DNA of 64,000 nt from Oscillospiraceae bacterium. Lineage in GTDB: Bacteria > Bacillota > Clostridia > Oscillospirales > Ruminococcaceae. The stretch spans positions 70,758-134,757 of the forward strand of contig JAGZUF010000004.1 in the NCBI GenBank assembly GCA_018380115.1. Reading direction: 5' to 3'. Below, in pieces: positions 25,107-34,073 of this stretch (the stretch's first letter is position 1; every line of letters starts with the position of its first letter). Under the pieces are notes generated by a model, which had not been told where the DNA came from, made no database searches, and saw only the letters and a list, made by a program, of their open reading frames with translations. The position numbers were made by a program, and so were the translations under genes.

Positions 25107-26234
25107 ATGATGCGCACAGACTATCTGGAAAAACTGACTGCTCTGCTTCGGGCGGAAAAATGGGACGCCATGCTTCTGTGCCCTTCGGAAGAGCTTCGCT
25201 TTTTTGCCGGCTTTTCTCCCCTGATGTGCGAGCGCTTTCAGGGATTGTTTTTGAAACAGGACGGGCGCATGTTCTATTTCTGCAACCTGCTCACCGGCGA
25301 AGAAGTGCGCGCTGCGGCGCCGGACGCCTTCCCCGTATACACCTGGTTCGATAACGACATTATGACAGAGGAAATCTGCCGCATATTCGAAAAGGAAGGC
25401 CTTACAGGCGGGCGCATCGCTGTCAACTCAACGGCACAGGCTTTCAATATTCTGGATATTGCCGTCGCCACCGGCACCCGGTTTGAAAACGGCGTTCCGC
25501 TTCTGGAACAGGCGCGGATCTGCAAAACACAGCAGGAGCTGGACTGCCTGCGCCGTGCGGCGGCCATTGCCGACCAGGGCTTTTTACACACACTGCCGCA
25601 TATCCGCCCCGGCATGACGGAGGGCGAGATCCACGATATACTCGTGCAGGAGATGGAGGCGCTGGGCGGCAGCGGTGCGGGCGCGCTGGTAGCCTCCGGC
25701 CCGAACGCGGGCTATCCGCACTACAGCGGCAGCAGCCGGGCTGTACAGCCGGGCGATTGCATCATCATGGATTTCGGCTGCCTGTATCATGGCCTGCACT
25801 CCGATATGACGCGCACCATTTTTTTGGAGCCTGTGCCCGCCGAGGCGCGCAGGCTTTACTGGCTGCTGCACAGCGCACAGGCTGCGGCGGAAGACGCCGC
25901 CCGTGAGGGGGCTTTCGTGCCGGATATTGATGCCGCGGCAAGAGCTGTGCTTGAAAAGGCCGGACTCGCCCATACGTGCACCACACGCATTGGTCACGGC
26001 ATTGGCTACATGACGCACGAGGCTCCTTACATCAACGCCCACAACGCCATCCGCCTGCGGCGAGGCATGTGCTTTTCTATCGAGCCGGGCATCTACCTGC
26101 CCGGCAGGCTGGGCATCCGCATCGAGGACATCGTAGCCATTGGGCACGACGGCCGGCGTGAGATACTGAACCGCGCCGAAAAGGGTCTTATCTCTGTCGG
26201 GTCCGGCGGCATCCATACGGAATCAGCCACCTGA
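25107..26234 (+). CDS. M24 family aminopeptidase (Xaa-Pro type)
   Basis: 375 residues. An N-terminal creatinase-like domain (residues 1-130) precedes a pita-bread catalytic domain. The five metal ligands are in MDFGCLYHGLHSDMTRT (two Asp), IGHGIGYMTHE (His), SIEPGIYLPG (Glu) and GIRIEDIV (Glu). AGGAGG lies eight bases before the first of two ATGs. It closes the rightward arm of the peptide island and is followed by a strong terminator. Confidence 0.88.
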   Translation: MMRTDYLEKLTALLRAEKWDAMLLCPSEELRFFAGFSPLMCERFQGLFLKQDGRMFYFCNLLTGEEVRAAAPDAFPVYTWFDNDIMTEEICRIFEKEGLTGGRIAVNSTAQAFNILDIAVATGTRFENGVPLLEQARICKTQQELDCLRRAAAIADQGFLHTLPHIRPGMTEGEIHDILVQEMEALGGSGAGALVASGPNAGYPHYSGSSRAVQPGDCIIMDFGCLYHGLHSDMTRTIFLEPVPAEARRLYWLLHSAQAAAEDAAREGAFVPDIDAAARAVLEKAGLAHTCTTRIGHGIGYMTHEAPYINAHNAIRLRRGMCFSIEPGIYLPGRLGIRIEDIVAIGHDGRREILNRAEKGLISVGSGGIHTESAT

Positions 26235-26249
26235 ACCATAGTCTTTACA

Positions 26250-26301
26250 GGCCGGGGAACACCGCTTCATTCAGCGCGGTACTTCCCGGCCGTTCTTTTT
26301 T
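26250..26301 (+). terminator. Terminator after M24 peptidase
   Basis: GGCCGGG with CCCGGCC, inner ACCGC with GCGGT, then TTCTTTTTT. A clear end to the rightward arm. Confidence 0.88.
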
Positions 26302-26331
26302 GTGAAACCGGCGGCCTCCCGCCGGAAGGCT

Positions 26332-26360
26332 TTGAAATATTGCGGCCAATCTGATATACT
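26332..26360 (+). promoter_or_regulatory. dacF promoter
   Basis: TTGAAA at 26332-26337, a 17-bp spacer and TATACT at 26355-26360. Confidence 0.75.
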
Positions 26361-26366
26361 AAAAAT

Positions 26367-26562
26367 AATAGGTTTTTGCCCGGCGCGGCGAAAGGCTGCC
26401 TGTTTTTTGCCTTTGGGCGGGTAACGCGCCCAAAGGCGGTGCATACTGTTCTGAGAAGCGGTGTTTTTTGGCGGCCGGGGCGTGCCGCCCTAAAAAAGCG
26501 CAGGCGGCGCCGGGTGCGGCCGCCCCCCGCACACCGACACTGTATTTTGGAGATTCGCTGCC
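26367..26562 (+). other. Long structured 5' leader of dacF
   Basis: About 195 bases between the promoter and the dacF start with no convincing frame. An 11-bp perfect stem pairs GCCTTTGGGCG (26409-26419) with CGCCCAAAGGC (26427-26437). A second hairpin, GGCGGC with GCCGCC near 26475-26493, is flanked by T6 and A6 runs that can extend the stem. I do not recognise a known riboswitch. Confidence 0.45.
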
Positions 26563-27993
26563 ATGAAACGATGCCTTGCCTGTGTGATGATTGCATTGCT
26601 CGTATTTGTGGCGCCGGCCTTTCCGGCAGGCGCCGCGGGCTTTGAGCTGCCGGAGGGCACTCAGCTCACCGCACAGAGCGTATATATCGTGAACCTGGAC
26701 ACCGGCCTTTGCGTCTATGAGAAAAACGCCGATGAAAAGCGCAGTGTCGCCAGCCTCACCAAGCTGATGACGGCCCTGCTTCTGATTGAAAACGTGGAGG
26801 ATCTGGAGGGCACCTATATCTCGGGCGGCACGGCGCTGTACACGGAGGAGATCACCGACCCGCAGGCCTCCAACGCCGATATTCTTCCCAACGAAGAAGT
26901 GCGCGCCATCGACCTTCTGTATGCCATGATGCTGCCCAGCGCCAACGAGGCGGCAAAAAATGTGGGCTACTTCCTTGGAAACGGCGATTTGAACAATTTC
27001 TATGCCCTGATGAACGCCCGCGCGGCCGAGCTTGGCTGCACGAACACCAATTTTACCAGCGCCAACGGCCTGGCCGACATGGACGAGGGCAATTATTCCA
27101 CGGCGCGCGACATCTTCCTCATTGCACAGGAGTGCTGGAAGCATGAGGTGTTCCGCACCGTGGTGGGCACCCCCATGTATTGGATGCCTCTGACCAACAA
27201 GCATACCGCAGCAGAGTTCCCCGAGCAGAACCCGGACGCCGCCTATTTCATCACCAACTCCAACGCCATGCTCAAAGAGGCGTCGGGCGGTATGTACCGC
27301 TCGTATATCAAGGGCATCAAAACGGGCTCTACCTATGATGCGGGCCGCAATTTCGTCTCCGCTGCGGTAAACGATGCGGGTGAAAGCTTCATCGGCGTAG
27401 TGCTGGGCTGCCCCTGGGAGGCCGCAGAGGATGGCTTTGCCTTGTCGTTTCACGACACGGCCACGCTGTACGACTGGATCTTCTCTTCCTTTTCCGTGCG
27501 GCCCACACTTTCCACCGACACGCCTATCCATGAGGTGGCAGTAACGCATTCCTCCGAAACGGATACGCTGGCCCTTGTGCCGGCAGATAACCTTGCCACC
27601 ATCCTGCCCAACGACAGCGACGATGCGCTGCAGCAGACGTTCGATGTACCCGAAAGCGTGGAGGCGCCTGTGAAGCAGGGCGACAAAATAGGCACCGTGA
27701 CAGTGTCGCTTGCCGGGGAGGTCATTGGCACAGTAGACCTTCTGGCCGCGCAGGACGTGGCCCTGAACCCTGTATTGTATGCCTTTGCCCGGCTGAAGGC
27801 CTTTTTCACCAGCACCTACATGTGCGTGGTATATGTTCTGACGGCCCTGTTCGCGCTGTTCTATGCCGGGCTTTACGCCTGGCTGCTGCACGACGCGAAA
27901 AAGCGAAAGGCTGCGCGCAGGGCCCGGCAGGCAGGCGGCAGCGCGCGGCAGCCGCAGGCCCGCCCGCCGCGCACCCCGCCCGGCAGGCGCTGA
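26563..27993 (+). CDS. dacF: D-alanyl-D-alanine carboxypeptidase (DacF-like PBP)
   Basis: 476 residues. A signal peptide at residues 1-25 is followed by an S11 peptidase domain with SLTK at 64-67, SAN at 126-128 and KTGS near 252; these trim the last D-alanine from peptidoglycan stem peptides outside the membrane. A PBP5_C-like beta domain spans about 305-395. A transmembrane anchor at about 418-442 and a very basic tail follow. A TGGAGATTCGCTGCC stretch precedes the ATG. Confidence 0.9.
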   Translation: MKRCLACVMIALLVFVAPAFPAGAAGFELPEGTQLTAQSVYIVNLDTGLCVYEKNADEKRSVASLTKLMTALLLIENVEDLEGTYISGGTALYTEEITDPQASNADILPNEEVRAIDLLYAMMLPSANEAAKNVGYFLGNGDLNNFYALMNARAAELGCTNTNFTSANGLADMDEGNYSTARDIFLIAQECWKHEVFRTVVGTPMYWMPLTNKHTAAEFPEQNPDAAYFITNSNAMLKEASGGMYRSYIKGIKTGSTYDAGRNFVSAAVNDAGESFIGVVLGCPWEAAEDGFALSFHDTATLYDWIFSSFSVRPTLSTDTPIHEVAVTHSSETDTLALVPADNLATILPNDSDDALQQTFDVPESVEAPVKQGDKIGTVTVSLAGEVIGTVDLLAAQDVALNPVLYAFARLKAFFTSTYMCVVYVLTALFALFYAGLYAWLLHDAKKRKAARRARQAGGSARQPQARPPRTPPGRR

Positions 27994-28077
27994 CCGATGC
28001 ATCTTGCCCGGCGCCGTGCGCCGGATATCCGCGCCCGGCTGCTTCGCCGGGCCTTCATGTGAGGGGGAAACCATAAT

Positions 28078-29532
28078 ATGAAAGATATCAGCGAAGCCCG
28101 CAACCTGACGCTTTTGATGGACTTTTACGAGCTTACCATGGCCCGCGGCTATTTCGACAGCGGCTATCAGGACAAAGTGGGCGTTTTCGACATGTTTTTC
28201 CGCAAGATACCGGATGACGGCGGCTTTGCCATTGCGGCGGGGCTGGCGCAGTTCTGCGAGGTGATAGACAACCTCCATTTCGACGAGGGCGATATCAGCT
28301 ACCTGCGCTCGAAGGGCTGTTTTTCCGAAGGCTTTCTGGATTACCTGCGCAATTTCCGTTTTCACTGCAATATCTGGGCCGTGCCGGAGGGCACGCCTAT
28401 TTTCCCGGGCGAGCCCATCGTCATTGTAGAAGGGCCCGCCATCGAGGCGCAGCTTATTGAAACGCTTCTGCTGGTCACGTTCAACCACCAGAGCCTCATT
28501 TGTACCAAGACCAACCGCATCGTGCGCGCCAGCGAGGGCCGCGCGGTGATGGAGTTTGGCTCGCGCCGGGCCCAGGGGTACGACGCCGCCGTGCTGGGCG
28601 CGCGCGCGGCATACATCGGCGGTGTGGCGGGCACGGCCTGCGTCATGGCAGACCGCGTGTACGGCATTCCCGCTTTGGGCACCATGGCCCACTCCTGGGT
28701 GCAGATGTTCCCCTCCGAGTACGAGGCGTTCCGCCGCTATGCCGAGCTGTACCCCGACAACTGCACCCTTCTGGTGGATACTTACAGCGTGACAAAAAGC
28801 GGCATCCCCAACGCCATCCGCGTGTTTGACGAGGTGCTCGGGCCCCGCGGCATCCGCCCGAAGGGAGTGCGCATCGACTCCGGTGACATCGCCTACCTCT
28901 CTAAAAAGGCCCGCCGGATGCTGGATGCCGCAGGCTATAAAGACTGCAGCATCTGTGCGTCGAATTCGCTGGATGAATACATCGTGCGCGACCTTATCCT
29001 GCAGGGCGCAAAGGTAGATTCCTTCGGTATCGGCGAAAACCTCATCACCTCGAAAAGCGCGCCCGTGTTTGGCGGCGTGTACAAGCTGGCCGCCGTGAAA
29101 GAGGGCGGGACGTATGTGCCCAAAATCAAAATCAGCGAAACGGCAGAAAAAATCACCACCCCGCACCTGAAAAACCTGTACCGCATCTACGATAAAGAGA
29201 CAGGCAAGGCCATGGCGGATTATATCACCATGTGGGATGAGACCGTGGATATAGAGAATGGCCTGACGCTTTTCGACCCCGTGCAGACCTGGAAGAAGCG
29301 CACATTTGAAAATATCTGCCTGCGCAAGCTGAACGTGCCCATTTATGTAAACGGGCGCCGTGTGTATGAAAACCCGCCTCTGAAAGAGATCCGCGCCTAT
29401 TGCCGCCAGCAGGTGGACACCCTGTGGGACGAGGTAAAGCGCTTTGAAAACCCGCACCGCTACTATGTAGACCTCTCGCAGAAGCTTTGGGACGAACGCC
29501 ACCGCCTGCTGGACGAATACGGGCGGGGCTGA
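28078..29532 (+). CDS. pncB: Nicotinate phosphoribosyltransferase
   Basis: 484 residues. The family makes nicotinate mononucleotide from nicotinate and PRPP for NAD salvage. Landmarks are LMDFYELTMARGYF at the N-terminus, FGSRRAQGYDAA near 160, GTMAHSWVQ near 200, and RIDSGDIAYLSKKAR near 263. GAGGGGGAAACC precedes the ATG. It starts 85 bases after dacF and 25 bases before the ABC exporter, all rightward. Confidence 0.92.
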   Translation: MKDISEARNLTLLMDFYELTMARGYFDSGYQDKVGVFDMFFRKIPDDGGFAIAAGLAQFCEVIDNLHFDEGDISYLRSKGCFSEGFLDYLRNFRFHCNIWAVPEGTPIFPGEPIVIVEGPAIEAQLIETLLLVTFNHQSLICTKTNRIVRASEGRAVMEFGSRRAQGYDAAVLGARAAYIGGVAGTACVMADRVYGIPALGTMAHSWVQMFPSEYEAFRRYAELYPDNCTLLVDTYSVTKSGIPNAIRVFDEVLGPRGIRPKGVRIDSGDIAYLSKKARRMLDAAGYKDCSICASNSLDEYIVRDLILQGAKVDSFGIGENLITSKSAPVFGGVYKLAAVKEGGTYVPKIKISETAEKITTPHLKNLYRIYDKETGKAMADYITMWDETVDIENGLTLFDPVQTWKKRTFENICLRKLNVPIYVNGRRVYENPPLKEIRAYCRQQVDTLWDEVKRFENPHRYYVDLSQKLWDERHRLLDEYGRG

Positions 29533-29557
29533 CACATTAAAAAACGGAGCAGCTCTC

Positions 29558-31336
29558 ATGGAACAACATCTTCCCCCGCAGCAGAAAACGTCGCTTTTGC
29601 GGCGTTTTCTGCCTTATCTGCTGCGCTATAAGGGCATCCTTGTGTTCGATTTGGTGTGCGCAGGGCTCACCACTCTGTGCGAGCTGGTGCTGCCTTTGAT
29701 GCTGCGCGCCATTACGAACCGCGCCGCGCAGGACCTTTCCAGCCTGACGCTTGCCTTCATCCTTCAGGTGGGCGCCGTGTACTTCGTGCTGCGCGTCATT
29801 GACGCGGCGGCCAACTATTTCATGCAGAACACCGGCCATGTGATGGGCGCGCATATCGAAACGGATATGCGCCGCGACGCCTTTGCCCACCTGCAGCGCC
29901 TCTCCGACGCCTATTTTGCCAACACCAAGGTGGGGCAGATTATGGGCCGGCTGACAAACGATTTGTTCGACGTGACGGAATTTGCCCACCACTGCCCGGA
30001 GGAGTTCTTTATCGCCGCGCTGAAGTGCGCGGCCTCGTTCGTCATTCTGATGCGCACGAACGTGCCCCTCACCCTGCTCATTTTCGCCTGCCTGCCCGTG
30101 ATGGTGGTGTGCTGCACACGCTTCAACCACATGGTGCGCGCCACCTTCCGGCGCCAGCGGCGGCATATCGGCGAGCTGAACGCCCGCATTGAAGACAGCC
30201 TGCTGGGCGAGCGCGTGGTAAAGGCCTTCTCCGGCGAAGAGGCGGAAAAGGAAAAATTTGAGCGCGACAATGCCTCGTTTCTCTCTATCAAAAAGGACAT
30301 GTACCATTGGATGGCCGCCTTCAACACCACCACGCGCCTGTTCGACGGGCTGATGTATCTGGTGGTGCTGGTGGCCGGCGGCATCTTCATGATGCGCGGC
30401 GCCATCGAGCCCGGCGACATGGTAGCCTATGTGCTGTATGTCACCACCCTTCTCACCACCATCCGGCGCATTATTGAATTTGCCGAGCAGTTCCAGCGCG
30501 GCGTCACCGGCATCGAGCGCTTCTGCGAAATTATGGACGCGGAGGTGGATATTCTGGACGAGCCCGGCGCAAAGCCCCTGCACGACGTGAAGGGCGAAAT
30601 CGTGTTCGACCACGTCTCCTTCGAGTACCCGGATGACCACAACAAGGTGCTGCGCGATATCTGCCTCACGATAAAGGCTGGAGAAAAACTGGCGCTGGTG
30701 GGCCCTTCCGGCGGCGGCAAAACCACGCTGACAAACCTTATCCCCCGCTTTTACGATGCCACAAGCGGGCGCATTCTTCTGGATGGGCAGGATATCCGCA
30801 CCGTCACGCTGAAAAGCCTGCGCGGCGCCATCGGCATCGTGCAGCAGGACGTGTACTTATTCTCCGGCACGGTGGCGGAAAACATCGCATACGGCCGCCC
30901 GGGCGCAAGCCGGGCGGACATCGAGCAGGCCGCGCGCCTTGCAGGGGCGCATGAATTCATTGAAAAGCTGCAAAACGGCTACGACACCTATGTGGGCGAG
31001 CGCGGCGTAAAGCTCTCTGGCGGGCAGAAGCAGCGCGTCTCCATCGCGCGGGTGTTCCTGAAAAACCCGCCCGTGCTCATTCTGGACGAGGCCACCAGCG
31101 CGCTGGACAACGAAAGCGAATATCTGGTGGGGCAAAGCCTTGCACGCCTTGCAAGGGGGCGCACCTCGCTTACCATTGCGCACCGCCTCACCACCATACG
31201 CAGCGCAGACCGCATACTGGTGCTGGACGGCGAAGGCATTGCCGAAGAGGGCACCCACGAACAGCTTCTTGCCCGGAAGGGCGAGTACTGGCGCCTGTGG
31301 ATGGGCGCACAGAAGCTGCATGAAGAAACCATATAA
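29558..31336 (+). CDS. ABC transporter, fused permease/ATPase (exporter type)
   Basis: 592 residues, a type IV half-transporter of the MsbA/LmrA/MdlB kind. Six helices occupy residues about 20-310. The nucleotide-binding domain has Walker A GPSGGGKTT near 390, Q-loop VQQDVYL, signature KLSGGQKQR, Walker B VLILDEATSALD and IAHRLTT. GGAGCAGCTCTC precedes the ATG. It may work as a homodimer exporting lipid or drug-like molecules; no second subunit is adjacent. Confidence 0.9.
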   Translation: MEQHLPPQQKTSLLRRFLPYLLRYKGILVFDLVCAGLTTLCELVLPLMLRAITNRAAQDLSSLTLAFILQVGAVYFVLRVIDAAANYFMQNTGHVMGAHIETDMRRDAFAHLQRLSDAYFANTKVGQIMGRLTNDLFDVTEFAHHCPEEFFIAALKCAASFVILMRTNVPLTLLIFACLPVMVVCCTRFNHMVRATFRRQRRHIGELNARIEDSLLGERVVKAFSGEEAEKEKFERDNASFLSIKKDMYHWMAAFNTTTRLFDGLMYLVVLVAGGIFMMRGAIEPGDMVAYVLYVTTLLTTIRRIIEFAEQFQRGVTGIERFCEIMDAEVDILDEPGAKPLHDVKGEIVFDHVSFEYPDDHNKVLRDICLTIKAGEKLALVGPSGGGKTTLTNLIPRFYDATSGRILLDGQDIRTVTLKSLRGAIGIVQQDVYLFSGTVAENIAYGRPGASRADIEQAARLAGAHEFIEKLQNGYDTYVGERGVKLSGGQKQRVSIARVFLKNPPVLILDEATSALDNESEYLVGQSLARLARGRTSLTIAHRLTTIRSADRILVLDGEGIAEEGTHEQLLARKGEYWRLWMGAQKLHEETI

Positions 31337-31391
31337 GGGCGCCACGCTGCACGGCGTGTTTCCCGTTTCAGCTTGAAAAGGAGGCGCACCT

Positions 31392-32195
31392 ATGAACGGG
31401 CCGCTTGTCTCTATCATTGTCCCGGTCTATAATGCCGCGGCAGGGCTGGCCAAATGCATTGAAACGGCCCGCAGGCAGACATACGGGAATATCGAATTGC
31501 TGCTTGTGAACGACGGCAGCGCCGATTCCTCGCCGCATATCTGCCGCATGTATGCCCGTGTGGATTCGCGCATCCGCATAATAGACAAGGAGAACGCCGG
31601 CGTTTCAGCCGCGCGCAATGATGCGCTGCGCGCCGCGCGCGGCGACTATATCCAGTTTGTGGATTCCGACGATTACCTTACTCCCAACGCCACCGAACAG
31701 CTTGTGCGCGCTGCCGAGAGCCTGCGGTGCGACCTGGTGATAGCCGATTATTTCCGCGTGGCACCCTCTGGTATCACGCGGCACGGCTTTCTGAAAAGCA
31801 CCGCCGTGATGGACCAGACCCAGTTCGCCCTGGGCCTGATGGATGAGCCCGCCAGCTTTTACTATGGCGTACTGTGGAACAAGCTGTACCGCGCGGACAT
31901 CATCCGCGCCCACGGTGTGCGCTGCAACACGGCCCTCTCATGGAGTGAGGATTTTCTGTTCAATCTGGAGTATATCCGCTATGCCCAGCGCTTTTTCGCC
32001 CTGGATGAAGCGGTGTATTACTATGTGAAAAATCCCTCCAGCATCACCCATACCCAGATGGACCTTATCAATGTGGTGAAAACCAAGGCCACCCTGTTTG
32101 CCTATTATAAAGAGCTGTATGAAAAGCTCGGTTTATACGAACAGTATAAGCCGCAGATATTCAAGTATCTGATTGCCACAGCCGAACACGGCTGA
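31392..32195 (+). CDS. Family 2 glycosyltransferase
   Basis: 267 residues. GT-A fold landmarks: SIIVPVYNAAAGLAKCIE at the N-terminus, LLVNDGSADSS near 35, AGVSAARNDALRAARGDYIQFVDSDDYL near 62-89 (the DxD metal motif), and SWSEDFLFNLEYI near 180. AAAAGGAGG precedes the ATG. It resembles cell-surface polysaccharide or teichoic-acid transferases; acceptor and sugar are unknown. It stands 55 bases after the ABC exporter and may share its transcript. Confidence 0.85.
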   Translation: MNGPLVSIIVPVYNAAAGLAKCIETARRQTYGNIELLLVNDGSADSSPHICRMYARVDSRIRIIDKENAGVSAARNDALRAARGDYIQFVDSDDYLTPNATEQLVRAAESLRCDLVIADYFRVAPSGITRHGFLKSTAVMDQTQFALGLMDEPASFYYGVLWNKLYRADIIRAHGVRCNTALSWSEDFLFNLEYIRYAQRFFALDEAVYYYVKNPSSITHTQMDLINVVKTKATLFAYYKELYEKLGLYEQYKPQIFKYLIATAEHG

Positions 32196-32260
32196 ACGGC
32201 AGCCACGCCCGGAATGGCATTGCGCTGCGCCCTGTGCGCCGCAGGCCGCCGGGCTTTTTC

Positions 32261-32289
32261 TTGCATCTGCCCAGGCGCGGAGGTATAAT
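32261..32289 (+). promoter_or_regulatory. M42 peptidase promoter
   Basis: TTGCAT at 32261-32266, a 17-bp spacer and TATAAT at 32284-32289, inside the 160-bp gap after the glycosyltransferase. Confidence 0.75.
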
Positions 32290-32356
32290 AACGGAGGTAC
32301 GAGCCCTGCGCGCACGGCGCGCATTCTGTATATTTTTCATCAAAGGAGAACCCCGC

Positions 32357-33406
32357 ATGACGCAAATGGAATATCTGAAGCAGCAGCTGCTGGCCGTGCT
32401 GGCCATAGACAGCCCCACCGGCCACACCGCCGCCGCGGCGCAGTATGTGCTGGAGCAATACAGGGCGCTGGGCTTTGCCCCCGCGCTGACGAACAAGGGC
32501 GGCGTTCTGGTGTGTGTGAACGAAGGGCGCGCGGGCGGCGAAGGCGGCCTGCTGCTGGAGGCCCATCTGGACACGCTGGGCGCCATGGTGGCCGAAATAA
32601 AGCCGAACGGCCGCCTGCACCTGACGCCGCTGGGCGGGCTAAACGCCAACAACACCGAGGCCGAGAACGTGCGCCTTGCCACGCGCGGCGGCAGGGTGTT
32701 TTCCGGCACATTCCAATTAAAGAATGCCTCGGTGCATGTGAACGGCGAATACTCGAATGAAAAGCGCACCTTTGATTCCATGGAGCTTGTGCTGGACGAG
32801 GATGCCGCCTCCAAAGAGGAGGTGCTGGCGCTGGGCATCCGCACGGGCGACATCGCCTGTTTCGATGCACGCACCACCATCACCGAAAACGGCTACATCA
32901 AAAGCCGTTTTCTGGACGATAAGCTCAGCGTGGCCATTCTGCTGGCGCAGGCCAGGGGCCTTGTCGAAGGCGGCAAAAGGCCGGCGCGCGCTGTATGGCA
33001 TCATATCACTGTGTTCGAAGAGGTGGGCCACGGCGGCAGCGCCAGCGTGCCGCAGGGCGTCACCGAGGCCATCAGTGTAGACATGGGCTGTGTGGGCGAA
33101 GGGCTGAGCTGCACGGAAAAACAGGTGTCCATCTGCGCGAAGGATTCCGGCGGCCCGTACCACGAGGCTGTGGTGAACGGCCTTGTGGCCGCGGCACAGG
33201 CCGCAGGCGTGGATTTTGCCGTGGACATATATCCCTATTACGGCTCGGACGTAGAGGGCACCCTGCGCGCAGGCCATGACGTGCGCCACGGCCTTGTGGG
33301 CGCAGGCGTATACGCCTCGCACGGGTACGAACGCAGCCACCTTGCGGGCGCAGAGAACACCCTGCGCCTGCTGGAGGCCTACTTGGAGCAAAGCACATAT
33401 GAGTGA
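32357..33406 (+). CDS. M42 family metallopeptidase (glutamyl aminopeptidase-like)
   Basis: About 349 residues of the M42 tetrahedral aminopeptidase family. Metal and catalytic motifs: EAHLDTLG near 71, FLDDKLS near 190, FEEVGHGG near 223, VDMGC near 245 and ASHGYERSH near 322. The ATG at 32357 has AAAGGAGA upstream; the longer frame lies across the promoter. The stop overlaps the next gene by eight bases. Confidence 0.88.
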   Translation: MTQMEYLKQQLLAVLAIDSPTGHTAAAAQYVLEQYRALGFAPALTNKGGVLVCVNEGRAGGEGGLLLEAHLDTLGAMVAEIKPNGRLHLTPLGGLNANNTEAENVRLATRGGRVFSGTFQLKNASVHVNGEYSNEKRTFDSMELVLDEDAASKEEVLALGIRTGDIACFDARTTITENGYIKSRFLDDKLSVAILLAQARGLVEGGKRPARAVWHHITVFEEVGHGGSASVPQGVTEAISVDMGCVGEGLSCTEKQVSICAKDSGGPYHEAVVNGLVAAAQAAGVDFAVDIYPYYGSDVEGTLRAGHDVRHGLVGAGVYASHGYERSHLAGAENTLRLLEAYLEQSTYE

Positions 33407-34019
33407 ACAAGGCATGAAACCCGGGCAGCCCGGCAGACAGGCGCCCGCCGCCCCGAAGCAGGGCCCTGTAACGCTTCGGGCCGTGACGCCGGAGGACGCC
33501 CCGCTGTACTGCCGCTGGATGAAGGATGCTTTTGTGGCGGAAAACTACGGCGGAGCCGATGTGGATTTCACAGAAGAGATGGCGCGCGGCTTTTTTGCCT
33601 CCCGGCAGGGCAAGCCGTCTTTTCTCATCCTTGCCCGGCCCGGCGGCCGCCCCGTGGGGTTCTGCGAGCTGGCAGGGATGGACGAGACGGTGCGCAGCGC
33701 CACCCTGGGCATGTTCATCGGGGAGGCGGCAGCCCGCGGGCGCGGACTTGGCGCCGCCGCGCTGGGTGCCCTGCTGGAGTATGGGTTCGGCACGCTGGGG
33801 CTCCACAGCATTTGGCTGAGCGTCTGGGCGGGCAACGTCCCTGCCCTGGCACTGTACCGCCGTGCAGGCTTCCGGGAGGCCGGCCGCCGCCGGGACGCCT
33901 GGCGCTGGCGCGGAAAGCTGTACGCCCTTGTCTATATGGACCTTCTGGCAGAGGAATTTTTCGCCCGGCAAAAAGCAGAGGGTGCAGAAGGCGTGCAGGC
34001 GGCGCGCCGCCCCGGCTGA
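33399..34019 (+). CDS. GNAT family acetyltransferase
   Basis: 206 residues. The domain spans about 22-185: VTLRAVTPEDAPLYCRWM, GFCELAGMDE, TLGMFIGEAAARGRGLGAAALGALLEYGF with the acetyl-CoA loop, and SVWAGNVPALALYRRAGFREAGRRRDA. The last points to the RimJ/RimL or SpeG-like group. The C-terminal 25 residues are charged and outside the fold. The ATG at 33399 overlaps the peptidase stop. Substrate unknown. Confidence 0.8.
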   Translation: MSEQGMKPGQPGRQAPAAPKQGPVTLRAVTPEDAPLYCRWMKDAFVAENYGGADVDFTEEMARGFFASRQGKPSFLILARPGGRPVGFCELAGMDETVRSATLGMFIGEAAARGRGLGAAALGALLEYGFGTLGLHSIWLSVWAGNVPALALYRRAGFREAGRRRDAWRWRGKLYALVYMDLLAEEFFARQKAEGAEGVQAARRPG

Positions 34020-34073
34020 GGCGGCACTGCCTTTGGAACAGAAAAATAAAGCACATAAAAAGAAGGAGCTAGC

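Noticed and set aside
26359..29559. A 1066-codon leftward open frame opposite dacF and pncB
   Set aside because: It is antisense to two well-recognised genes, has low-complexity His/Gly/Ala-rich composition, no ribosome site and no family match; it is a GC-bias shadow.
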